Below are positions 8,919 through 16,191 of a stretch of DNA of 34,110 nt, piece after piece. A model generated the notes under the pieces. That model searched no databases and was not told where the DNA came from. It saw nothing but the letters and a program-made list of their open reading frames with translations. Position 1 is the stretch's first letter, and each line of letters opens with the position of its first letter. The DNA comes from Bacteriovorax stolpii. Its GTDB lineage: Bacteria; Bdellovibrionota; UBA1018. A program made the position numbers and the translations under genes. The stretch is taken from the NCBI GenBank assembly GCA_945860415.1, contig CAMAQA010000027.1:1-34110 (forward strand), written 5' to 3'.

Positions 8919-9477
8919 GCCAGACTCCTGGAATGGTGATGTCCCAATATTGGAGTGGATTGCCGAGCGCCTCGGAGATGGCTGCAATGACCAGCGGAAT
9001 GGCAAAAGGCAGTCGAAACTTTCGATCGATCTTCAGGGGCTCGACTTCGAGCTCGCGAATCAGGAAACTGCGCGCAAACTGGTAGAATCGTCGCAGAAAT
9101 CCCACGAGCCGCCCGGTCAGCACCATCACGAGCAGGGTCAGCATTCCACCCAGGATGATGCTGAAAAGCGCCACTTCAGCACTGTAGCGCGCTCCGCCCC
9201 ACGCACCGAAGGCCATGAGGAGCTTCACGTCGCCGGCTCCGAGCCACCGAAGCCCCATGAAGAGCCCGAAACATCCCAGCGCCACGAGCATGCCTCCGAG
9301 CGAGGTAGCCAGCCCGCCGAGACCATGGCTCCAGGTCATCCAGGCCATTCCGCAGAACATCGCCGGAAAAGTCAGCCAGTTGTAGATCTTGCGACGCCAC
9401 AGATCGGTGATGACCGCAGCCGTTCCAATCACCAGAAGAACTGCAACGATCCAGGGCGGATCAATTCTTCCAACCAC
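8911..9477 (-). CDS. tadV: Prepilin peptidase TadV/CpaA (A24 family)
   Basis: 188 residues, several membrane helices, starting at GTG. A24 aspartyl peptidases need two aspartates: one is D25 in ITDLWRRKIYNW, the other D83 in the GAGD motif (80-83, WLGAGDVKLL). As in the CpaA/TadV group, the protein lacks the N-terminal methylase domain of PilD. It would cleave the leaders of the three Flp-like pilins and the two TadE-like proteins, all encoded on either side of it. It overlaps the upstream pilin gene by 17 bases and the downstream one by 8. Confidence 0.93.
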   Translation of the reverse strand: MVGRIDPPWIVAVLLVIGTAAVITDLWRRKIYNWLTFPAMFCGMAWMTWSHGLGGLATSLGGMLVALGCFGLFMGLRWLGAGDVKLLMAFGAWGGARYSAEVALFSIILGGMLTLLVMVLTGRLVGFLRRFYQFARSFLIRELEVEPLKIDRKFRLPFAIPLVIAAISEALGNPLQYWDITIPGVWHG

Positions 9478-9685
9478 TGGCCACCGGAGTCCTTCCCGTC
9501 TTCAGGTCCTTCTCGAGCTGGCCGCCGAAGAGCAGGATGCCGCGGTCCAGTCCGGAGCCCATGAAGCGGGCCATGACGACTGTCGTCGTGAGAGCAAAAG
9601 TCAGTATCAGGATGTACTCCAGCACACCCTGACCGGATTCAGAGCCTTTGCGGGAACGTGGCAGAGCTGATCTTCTTCCGGACAT
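9461..9685 (-). CDS. Flp-type pilin, second copy
   Basis: 74 residues from the ATG at 9685, with GGGGGA about seven bases upstream; a GTG five codons earlier is an alternative. A basic leader ends in SESGQGVLEYILILTF, the prepilin cleavage motif with the conserved Glu-Tyr, followed by a hydrophobic helix and a short polar tail. It lies 40 bp after the main flp gene and overlaps the peptidase gene. Its leader is close to that of the third pilin (both read SESGQ), suggesting duplication. Whether it is a shaft or minor subunit cannot be told from sequence. Confidence 0.82.
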   Translation of the reverse strand: MSGRRSALPRSRKGSESGQGVLEYILILTFALTTTVVMARFMGSGLDRGILLFGGQLEKDLKTGRTPVASGWKN

Positions 9686-9725
9686 GGCTGAATCCCCCAC
9701 AGCCGAATGCCAACGGACCGGCCGA

Positions 9726-9932
9726 TCATTCCTCGTTGGCGATCTGGTCCATTTTCTCGCCGGTGCGCTCGACCATCCTGACCAGGTTCTTCTTCAGGAT
9801 GTCCTTCACGCGCATGGCGATCATCACGACGATGAAGAGAATCAGCACGTACTCGGCAATGGACTGTCCAGACTCCTCGCGGAAGAGCCTCTTTCCCCAT
9901 GCTTTGATGCGTTTCACCGAAAACTCTTTCAT
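9726..9932 (-). CDS. flp: Major Flp pilin (type IVc)
   Basis: 68 residues, the standard size for an Flp major pilin. A basic leader of about 21 residues ends in SG, with the cut expected before QSIAEYVLILFIVVMIAM: glutamine at +1, Glu5-Tyr6, then the polymerisation helix. The mature tail is short and charged (KKNLVRMVERTGEKMDQIANEE). It is the first gene after a strong promoter (9996-10026) and has a 5' leader with a hairpin (9968-9986). This fits a subunit needed in large excess over the machinery. The binding site GAGAAG is modest. Confidence 0.92.
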   Translation of the reverse strand: MKEFSVKRIKAWGKRLFREESGQSIAEYVLILFIVVMIAMRVKDILKKNLVRMVERTGEKMDQIANEE

Positions 9933-9967
9933 ATGCTGCTTCTCGGCATGATCCCCGCCCGACCTTT

Positions 9968-9986
9968 AGGAATTCGGGGAATTCCT
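9968..9986 (-). repeat. Perfect 8-bp hairpin in the flp mRNA leader
   Basis: AGGAATTC and its exact reverse complement GAATTCCT are separated by GGG. On the flp strand the hairpin would start about three bases from the predicted transcription start and end about 36 bases before the flp ATG. A stem at the extreme 5' end is a known way to protect mRNA from 5'-dependent decay; it could instead be an operator for a dimeric repressor. There is no U-tract, so it is not a terminator. Confidence 0.7.
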
Positions 9987-9995
9987 CCACTCTTG

Positions 9996-10026
9996 ATTAT
10001 AAGCGGTACTTGACCATTGTTGTCAA
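9996..10026 (-). promoter_or_regulatory. Strong sigma-70 type promoter of flp
   Basis: Reading the minus strand, a perfect TTGACA (10026-10021) and a perfect TATAAT (10001-9996) are separated by 19 bases, two more than optimal. TTGAC also forms an inverted repeat with GTCAA seven bases further on (10025-10009), a possible operator inside the promoter. The -35 box begins four bases after the PP2C-like stop codon, so this is an internal promoter that boosts the pilin and the downstream genes. Confidence 0.75.
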
Positions 10027-10029
10027 ACA

Positions 10030-10731
10030 TTAGAATCCCCACAAGACCCACGAAAACTCAGGTTCATAACTCTCTGATTTTAAAGAATTAGCCCCCGTAC
10101 CCGCAAGCCATCCCTTCAGCTCCTCGGAACGGGGTTCGAAAGTCCCCAACCAGAGCTGGTCACCCGGACGGATCCGGACCTCGACCACCTCGGGCTCCAG
10201 ATCCTCGGAGATTCCGATGGCCATCAGAGGAATGCGGCCCTCCGGAGAACGGCTTTCCAAAGTCGGCTCAACGAGCCTGCCCCAGGTCCTCGGAATGAGC
10301 AGTGGCGTGTGTCGGCCCTCACGGATGAACCACGCCGAACATCCGCCGACTGAAGCAATCGAAAGCATGTCTCCGTCGAGGTAGGCGGCCGCAACCGATG
10401 CACCGTTCTTCTCATGAAGCGCTTTGGCCGTGTTCGCGGCCAGCAACTCTCGATTGGCGTGCACGAGCGCATTGAACAGCACGTTACCGGCCAGCGAAAA
10501 ATAGCTGCGCATCACGAATGGCAGGGTCGCTTCGAGATCACCGGCTTCGTGCACCAGAAACTGCCGAACCGCGGAACATGCCCGTTCTGCCGCACCCTTG
10601 CCTTCGGATCCGGGGCCGCCAAAACCATCGGCCACCACGAGGATTCGTTCAGCAGGCAGCGACAGGATCCGATCCTCGCTCCTCGAATCCGATGACATCC
10701 GTTCGTCTGATCGGACCTGGATCGTGCTCAT
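10030..10731 (-). CDS. Degenerate PP2C-type phosphatase-like protein
   Basis: 233 residues, close to a minimal bacterial PP2C domain. Visible motifs are SED (18-20), matching the N-terminal PP2C motif, VVADGFGG (32-39) with the metal-binding Asp35-Gly36, and GASVAAAYLDGDMLSIASVGG (110-130). However, the usual VGDSR is VGGCS, the SDG motif is replaced by LGT (195-197), and no terminal Asp-Asn motif is seen. In active enzymes such as PstP, the Asp residues of the last two motifs bind the catalytic metals, so this protein is probably inactive and may act as a phosphoprotein or ligand sensor. It overlaps the FHA-TPR gene as ATGA, placing it in the phospho-threonine signalling block of the pilus operon. 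Activity loss is inferred from reading the motifs, without alignment. Confidence 0.8.
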   Translation of the reverse strand: MSTIQVRSDERMSSDSRSEDRILSLPAERILVVADGFGGPGSEGKGAAERACSAVRQFLVHEAGDLEATLPFVMRSYFSLAGNVLFNALVHANRELLAANTAKALHEKNGASVAAAYLDGDMLSIASVGGCSAWFIREGRHTPLLIPRTWGRLVEPTLESRSPEGRIPLMAIGISEDLEPEVVEVRIRPGDQLWLGTFEPRSEELKGWLAGTGANSLKSESYEPEFSWVLWGF

Positions 10732-13112
10732 CGGGGCAGTTCCTCCTTGACGAGGTAGCGCGAGAGCTTGCGACGGGCGCGCTCATAGTAGGGATCATCC
10801 GGCGGCGCGACCTGAAGCAGCTGCTCGAAGCGCGCCTTGGCAAGGATGAAATCGCTGTAGCTCTCTGCGAGCACCGCTTCGGTGTAGAGCTGCTTGGAGC
10901 GATCTCGGAGGAATCCCCGGACCCGCTCCATGCCGTTCCTTGCCTCCACGCTTGACGGATCAATCCTGCGGGCTTCCGAGAACTTCTTGAAGGCTTCGCC
11001 ATAGGACGACTCCTGCTCCAGGCGCCTACCCTCCTCGATCAATGGGTCGCGGGCGGCCGCGATTCCGGAGCGTGCACGCGTAATTCCGGAATTGGCCTGT
11101 GCCATGATGCGCTTGTCATTCATTTCGAGCTCGAACACCGAGCGGAAGATCTCGATTGCCCGGAACCATCGACGCTGCCTGAGCGCCTCATTTCCGGAGG
11201 CCACGATGTCACGAGCCTTCCTGAGCGTCTCCTGCTCGAGGTTGCGAAGCAGGCGCTCACGCTCCTGTGCCTCTTCGTAGACTTCGATTTCCTTCTTCCA
11301 CCCGGCAACCTGTGGATTATCCGGCTCGATCGATACGATCTCGGCAAAGAGCTCGCGCGCCTGCACGTACTCCTTCCGCGCCATGTGCCCCTCGACCTCG
11401 ATCACGAGCCGGGCAACACGCGCCTTGGCAGCCTGCTCGGCCTCCTTGCGGCGTCTTTCATCCTCCTGGGCCTGAACGCGCTGCTTGCTCTCGACCGAAT
11501 AGCGCTCCAGGTCGCGGGCATCCTTGTAGTCGGCAACATACTGGAAGATCTTGCGGACCTCGTAGAGCGAGCGATCATAATCACGGTTCCTGAAATACTC
11601 GAGCGCCAGATTGTACTGCGACTCGACGAATTTCTGCAGGTCGGGCTTGAGCTGATCAAACGTGGGCAGCGCGGATCCTCCAGAATCCTCCCCAGCAGGC
11701 TTTTTCCGTCCATCCGAGGCAACCTGCTCGGTGTCGGTCTTCTTCTTCTTCGGAGGTGGCTGGTTGAGCCCGGGCAGCTCCTCCATGACCGTGTAGACCA
11801 GCATTCCGATGAAGGCGATCCAGATCATTCGCGAGCGCTGCGGCATCGCACGATAGCGATCCAGCAGGCTCATGCTGCCTGCCGGTGCTCCCGCTCCGGG
11901 AATGCCGGATACGCCAATCACGTTGGAAAACGCATCACCTCCGGCAGCCGCAAGAGCCCCAAACGGCTCGGCAGGAGACGAAGATGCGACAGGAGCCACC
12001 GACGAATCCGGAGCAACCTTCGCCATCCCGGCAAGGATCCGACTCTCCTCATGGATTGGCAGGTCGTGATCGATCTTGAGAAAGCCCTCTGCCTGCCTGT
12101 CGTAGTTCGGCATGACGACCTGAACCGAGAATTCAGTATCTCCCACTCGCACCATGTCGTCGCCGGAGAGCACGTGTTCCGTCACGCGTGCGCCATTCAC
12201 ATAGATTCCATTGGCGGATTCCAGGTCGCGGATCGTGAAAGCGGTTTCCACTCCAACTCCGGACCTGCGAATGGTCAGGTGCTTGCGCGAAGCCTTTTTG
12301 TCGTTCAAAACGACATCGCAACCCTTGCCGCGACCCAGGCTCACTTCGTCCTGGTCAAACTCCTTCATCTCGATGCTTGCAGCGCCCGGAGAGAACCTCA
12401 GCTTCAATTTCACCACGGTTGCCTGAGGCAGGATCCGCGTCTTGGCATCCTCCTCGATGATGGAGCTCAGCTCCTGCGCGCGCTCGATACCTGCTGGTCG
12501 CCCCGGCCCCGGACCTTCATCCACCAGCACCACGGCGTCCGCGCCAGGCGACGGATCCGGAGATCCAAAGGAATCAAACGGATCCGCGGCGGCGTTCGAA
12601 CCTGCATCCAGCGAGACGATCTCCGCGGCATCACCCAGGGCTGGAGCATCCGAAAACTCCGAAGCCCCCGGAAGAGGCCCATCAGCCGATGCTTCGACTT
12701 CGAGACCTTCGAGGCCCGGAATTCCAGGCGTGCCACCGGCCTGGATGAGCTCAGACCGTGAGGCCCCGGCTTCCGCCGAAGCACCGCGATCCGCCGCCGG
12801 CCTCGAGCGCACTTGATCCTGCGGAATGGCAATACGAAGCACGTAGGGCCCGATGTGGACCTCGTCCCCCTCCTGAAGGGTCGCAGCATCGCACTCGGTT
12901 CCATTCACGAACAAGGGTGCCAGATGGCTCTTCTTCTCGATCCGGAGACCGCCCGGCCCAGACTTCAGAACGGCGTGCTGGCGCGAAACTGCACGGTCCT
13001 CCAGCCGGATCACGCAGCCTTCACCGCGACCGAGAACTGCCTCGCCTGAATCCAGGGTCAGGCTCCGGAGCGCCTGCCCATTCTTATGGATGGTGACGAC
13101 CGGTGCCGCCAT
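10728..13112 (-). CDS. Membrane protein with two FHA domains and periplasmic TPR-like repeats
   Basis: 794 residues. FHA domain 1 (about 5-95) shows GRG (28-30), SRQH (43-46) and FVNG (68-71). FHA domain 2 (about 235-335) shows GRG (260-262), SRKH (275-278) and SANGIYVNG (299-307). Between them is a long Pro/Ala/Gly/Asp-rich linker. One membrane segment (about 427-445) is followed by a helical region (about 490-790) with TPR-like repeats such as YNLALEYFRNRDYDRSLYEVRKIF. FHA domains bind phosphothreonine peptides, so this should be a cytoplasmic phospho-reader with a periplasmic scaffold. It overlaps the neighbouring genes by one and four bases. No kinase is encoded in the window. Confidence 0.9.
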   Translation of the reverse strand: MAAPVVTIHKNGQALRSLTLDSGEAVLGRGEGCVIRLEDRAVSRQHAVLKSGPGGLRIEKKSHLAPLFVNGTECDAATLQEGDEVHIGPYVLRIAIPQDQVRSRPAADRGASAEAGASRSELIQAGGTPGIPGLEGLEVEASADGPLPGASEFSDAPALGDAAEIVSLDAGSNAAADPFDSFGSPDPSPGADAVVLVDEGPGPGRPAGIERAQELSSIIEEDAKTRILPQATVVKLKLRFSPGAASIEMKEFDQDEVSLGRGKGCDVVLNDKKASRKHLTIRRSGVGVETAFTIRDLESANGIYVNGARVTEHVLSGDDMVRVGDTEFSVQVVMPNYDRQAEGFLKIDHDLPIHEESRILAGMAKVAPDSSVAPVASSSPAEPFGALAAAGGDAFSNVIGVSGIPGAGAPAGSMSLLDRYRAMPQRSRMIWIAFIGMLVYTVMEELPGLNQPPPKKKKTDTEQVASDGRKKPAGEDSGGSALPTFDQLKPDLQKFVESQYNLALEYFRNRDYDRSLYEVRKIFQYVADYKDARDLERYSVESKQRVQAQEDERRRKEAEQAAKARVARLVIEVEGHMARKEYVQARELFAEIVSIEPDNPQVAGWKKEIEVYEEAQERERLLRNLEQETLRKARDIVASGNEALRQRRWFRAIEIFRSVFELEMNDKRIMAQANSGITRARSGIAAARDPLIEEGRRLEQESSYGEAFKKFSEARRIDPSSVEARNGMERVRGFLRDRSKQLYTEAVLAESYSDFILAKARFEQLLQVAPPDDPYYERARRKLSRYLVKEELPR

Positions 13113-14137
13113 CAGCCACCCCCCATTTCCGCGCGGACCTTATCCAGCTGGTCTTTTGCTTCAGCGTACGAGGGATTCGCCTGGTCCGTGTGCAGGAGAC
13201 GCAGGATCGCCTCGTAATGCCCCCGGGCTTCACGCAATTTTCCGGATGCGAAAGTTTTCCTTCCGAACTCGAGGTGGGTCTTGACCTCGTCCTCGATCGC
13301 CATCCGCGCATTGTCGCGATACCGCCGCGCCATGTCGTGATCTGGATCCATCTGAAGCACGAGTTCAAACTGGTTCAACGCCCGGATGTAGTTCCTCTCG
13401 CGGTACTCACGGAAACCCTGCTTGAAGAACATTTCAGTGTTCCTGCTGGTCTGCGGCTTTTCGAGCTTCGGCATCAGCGAAGCCAGATCCACGGGCTCTC
13501 CCGTGCTGGCCACCTTCCGACTCGATTTTTTCGGTTTCGGAGTGCCGTCTTCCGAGAACATGTCCATGCCGATGACCACGACCACCGCAAGGACACCGGC
13601 AATGGTGAGCCGAACCACCTTCTTGGATCCGGCGGCGGTGCCTGCCGCAACGGCCGGACGCGAGTTCAGGCCGAAGGGATCGCTCAGTGTTCGCGGACGA
13701 TCGCGGGCCGTCGCCTTTGCCTGCACGAGCAGTTCAGCCTGGACATCGTCGATCGGAGGCGACAGAAGCCTTTGAGCTTCCACCTCCGCACCGAGAAATT
13801 CGAGCACGGTTTCTCCCAAGGTGATCAGATCCGAGGTTCGAAGCGGAGACGAACGCGTCTGCGTTCCATTGTGCAGAATTCCATTCGCGCTGCCAAGATC
13901 CCGGACCAACCATCCAGTAGGGCTCGCTGTAATTTCGGCATGGAGTCGTGAGGCCTTCAGGTCTCCCACCACCATGTCATTCTCTTCACCACGACCGATC
14001 GATGATCGCGTGTTGACGATGATGAAGGTACAACCCCGGTCAGGCCCCTTGATCACTCGAAGCCGTGCCAGTTCGCCCCTCTGTCGGGCAATCACGGCGT
14101 CCTTCAGCTTGATCGCAGCCTGGATCCGGTTAGCCAT
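13112..14137 (-). CDS. Membrane protein with one FHA domain and TPR-like repeats
   Basis: 341 residues. A short helical N-terminus precedes an FHA domain (about 24-118) with SIGRG (46-50), SRLH (63-66) and SANGILHNG (83-91). A low-complexity linker and a membrane segment (about 175-192) follow. The C-terminal part (about 205-335) is helical with TPR-like units (FFKQGFREYRERNYIRALNQFELVLQMDPDHDMARRY). The domain order matches the larger FHA protein downstream with one FHA fewer, so the two are probably paralogues. The start overlaps the upstream gene by eight bases, and GAGG lies upstream of the ATG. Confidence 0.88.
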   Translation of the reverse strand: MANRIQAAIKLKDAVIARQRGELARLRVIKGPDRGCTFIIVNTRSSIGRGEENDMVVGDLKASRLHAEITASPTGWLVRDLGSANGILHNGTQTRSSPLRTSDLITLGETVLEFLGAEVEAQRLLSPPIDDVQAELLVQAKATARDRPRTLSDPFGLNSRPAVAAGTAAGSKKVVRLTIAGVLAVVVVIGMDMFSEDGTPKPKKSSRKVASTGEPVDLASLMPKLEKPQTSRNTEMFFKQGFREYRERNYIRALNQFELVLQMDPDHDMARRYRDNARMAIEDEVKTHLEFGRKTFASGKLREARGHYEAILRLLHTDQANPSYAEAKDQLDKVRAEMGGG

Positions 14138-15791
14138 CGCCGGACCTCGTCGTTGTCACCAGATATCCGCGCGGGGCGCCGCCCGAGCTGCCAATCGGCA
14201 CCATCTGGATGCGATAGGCCACTCCCGAGAACTCGATCTCCTCCGAGATTCCCTCCGCAGCCCCCGGGCAGCGATCAAACAGGTCATTCAACATCATCGC
14301 GAACGCTTGGTCTCGCGCCTGATCTGGAAGACTCTGCATGAATGCGTTCTCGGAACGGATACCGGTCAGATCCTCGAAGGCAGGATTCAGGAAAAGCAGA
14401 CGCCTCTCATGATCGCAGAACGCCATGCCCTCGGACAGCCGCTCACCCAGCAGCCGGAATGAAGGCAGGCATTCATCGCCGATGGAGATCGACGAAGTGC
14501 CCTCACGCTTCTGCTGGTCGGCTGTCCCATTCGCCAGCCGACGCAGCAGCGATTCGAGCACGTCCTGGAGCTGAGAGAGCTCCTCAAACCTGCAGTCGCG
14601 CGACATTCCATCCACCGGATCGCCCTTGAGTGAACGGTCGATCTCCTCGTTGATGATTTCCAGCGGCTTGAGCGTCAGCCGGTATACCGCCAGCGCGAGG
14701 AGCATTGCAAAGAAGGCGAGCCAGATGAACGACTCGGCGAAGATCATCAGCACGTCGCCCATTCCCTGCGTGACGACGCTCGCATCCAATGCCACCACGG
14801 CCATGGCCACCGGAATGTTCCTTCCCTCGCGGGCACTGTAGAGCAGCATCGGCTCGACGGCCACCACGGTGTGGCTGCCCACTGGAATCGAGAACGTCCT
14901 CACCCTTCCACTCTCAAACTCCTGCTTGGCCTTGACGGCGGCAATCGCAGCAGGGCCCGTCGTGAGGTATTGATTGAGCTTCGACGCCGGCGCCAGGATC
15001 CGATTCTCCAGGTCCAGGAGCAGCGCCTGGCGCACCCCGTAGCCTTTGCTGATCGAATCGGTGATCTCGGTCTTGGACTCGCTTTTCTGAAGAATGTGAG
15101 GCGAATTGATCTCGACGATCTGCTGGGCCATGAAACGGGCGCGCCGCTCGAGCTCGCGCACCATCATGACTTCGTTTGACTGGATGAGCGGAGCCACCGC
15201 AAAAAATAGGGCAAGAAGTGAGAAAGCAAAGAAGGAACCGAAAAGCAGCGTCCTCCACTCGTACTTGAGCAGCAGCCGATACAAGTAGGGCATGATCCGG
15301 CGCTCGAAGATCCAGAGCATCCGAGACTTGAAATCCTGGGGCATGACATCGACGGCCTGGGCGTTCTGGAGCCTGGAGAGTCCGGTCAGCCCGTTTTCAC
15401 CTTCCTGCGACGACTGGCTCGAGCCCGGAAACGGAATCACGTTTCCACCGATCGCAGCCACGCCCGCAGGCAGCGCCAGCGGATCTCGCGCGAGATCGGT
15501 CTGAACCAGCGAGAGTTCAAAGACAAAGTCACCGACCGTGATCCGATCGCCGGATCGCACCTGCCGGGGCGTCTTCGAAAGCACGCCATTCACGAATGTT
15601 CCATTCGAACTTCCCTGATCCTTGCACACGACCTCGCCGTCCGAAACGACGAGCGCGCAGTGGCGCTTGGACACTTTCGAGGAGTTCAGGACAATGGAAT
15701 TCATCGAGAGGCGACCCATGGTCGTCTCCCCTTCGTGAAGCGGATAACTGCTGCCGCGGTTCGGACCCGCGACTACCGTCAGCCGATACAT
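14130..15791 (-). CDS. Transmembrane FHA-sensor-PAS protein without kinase domain
   Basis: 553 residues. The N-terminal FHA domain (about 1-97) has MGR (25-27), SKRH (41-44) and SSNGTFVNG (61-69). Two membrane segments (about 181-203 and 348-371) enclose an extracytoplasmic sensor-like region of about 145 residues. A HAMP-like stretch (372-420) follows, then a PAS domain (about 444-550) with LLFLNPAFEDLTGI and PIGSSGGAPRGYLVT. It looks like a sensor kinase with an FHA domain on the front and nothing after the PAS: no HisKA, HATPase or GGDEF domain is present. It may signal by contact with the neighbouring FHA and PP2C-like proteins. GAGGTGGA is the ribosome binding site. Domain order is clear; the role is inference. 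Confidence 0.87.
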   Translation of the reverse strand: MYRLTVVAGPNRGSSYPLHEGETTMGRLSMNSIVLNSSKVSKRHCALVVSDGEVVCKDQGSSNGTFVNGVLSKTPRQVRSGDRITVGDFVFELSLVQTDLARDPLALPAGVAAIGGNVIPFPGSSQSSQEGENGLTGLSRLQNAQAVDVMPQDFKSRMLWIFERRIMPYLYRLLLKYEWRTLLFGSFFAFSLLALFFAVAPLIQSNEVMMVRELERRARFMAQQIVEINSPHILQKSESKTEITDSISKGYGVRQALLLDLENRILAPASKLNQYLTTGPAAIAAVKAKQEFESGRVRTFSIPVGSHTVVAVEPMLLYSAREGRNIPVAMAVVALDASVVTQGMGDVLMIFAESFIWLAFFAMLLALAVYRLTLKPLEIINEEIDRSLKGDPVDGMSRDCRFEELSQLQDVLESLLRRLANGTADQQKREGTSSISIGDECLPSFRLLGERLSEGMAFCDHERRLLFLNPAFEDLTGIRSENAFMQSLPDQARDQAFAMMLNDLFDRCPGAAEGISEEIEFSGVAYRIQMVPIGSSGGAPRGYLVTTTRSGDG

Positions 15792-16156
15792 TCCACCTCA
15801 TCTCCCGGAAGCAAGCTTCCCTCCTCGGCCGCGCCTGCGGCCAGCTCCAGCACATCACTCGAATTCCAGTCACCCAGCGGCAACAGCCTCCAAGGCCGAA
15901 CCGACGGATGCACCGAAGTCACTTCCCACGTTCCCGGACGACCACTGCGCGATCGACGAAGAAAAACCACATCGATCGGCATGCTCATCCACCATGTGTG
16001 AACACTCGAGCACCTCGGAAACCACATGCCCTCAGTTCGCGAAAGCGAACTTTTGCCGATGAGTCCCCGGAGGCGGACGAAAAAACGGTCCGCCACGAGA
16101 CACTTGTCGGCAATAACCCGTTGATTTTTTAGGGACACGACGCGGATTCGTCGCAT
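15779..16156 (-). CDS. DUF192 family protein
   Basis: 125 residues, the usual size of a DUF192 domain. Family-typical stretches are RFFVRLRGLIGKSSLSRTEGMWFPRCSSVHTWWMSMPIDVVFL, matching the GLMFR...L.P.....IHTFFMRFPIDVVFLD pattern, and the closing VLELAAGAAEEGSLLPGDEVE. The biochemical function of the family is unknown. There is no clear signal peptide from this start, so it is probably cytosolic. It sits between tadC and the first FHA gene with GAGGAGG as binding site, and overlaps the FHA-PAS gene by 13 bases. Confidence 0.88.
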   Translation of the reverse strand: MRRIRVVSLKNQRVIADKCLVADRFFVRLRGLIGKSSLSRTEGMWFPRCSSVHTWWMSMPIDVVFLRRSRSGRPGTWEVTSVHPSVRPWRLLPLGDWNSSDVLELAAGAAEEGSLLPGDEVECIG

Positions 16157-16191
16157 GGCTACCGACCTCCTCGGCCTCGTTGGTGGCCCGG

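Noticed and set aside
14130..15791. Histidine kinase or diguanylate cyclase
   Set aside because: The protein stops after the PAS domain and lacks HisKA, HATPase, GGDEF and EAL motifs.
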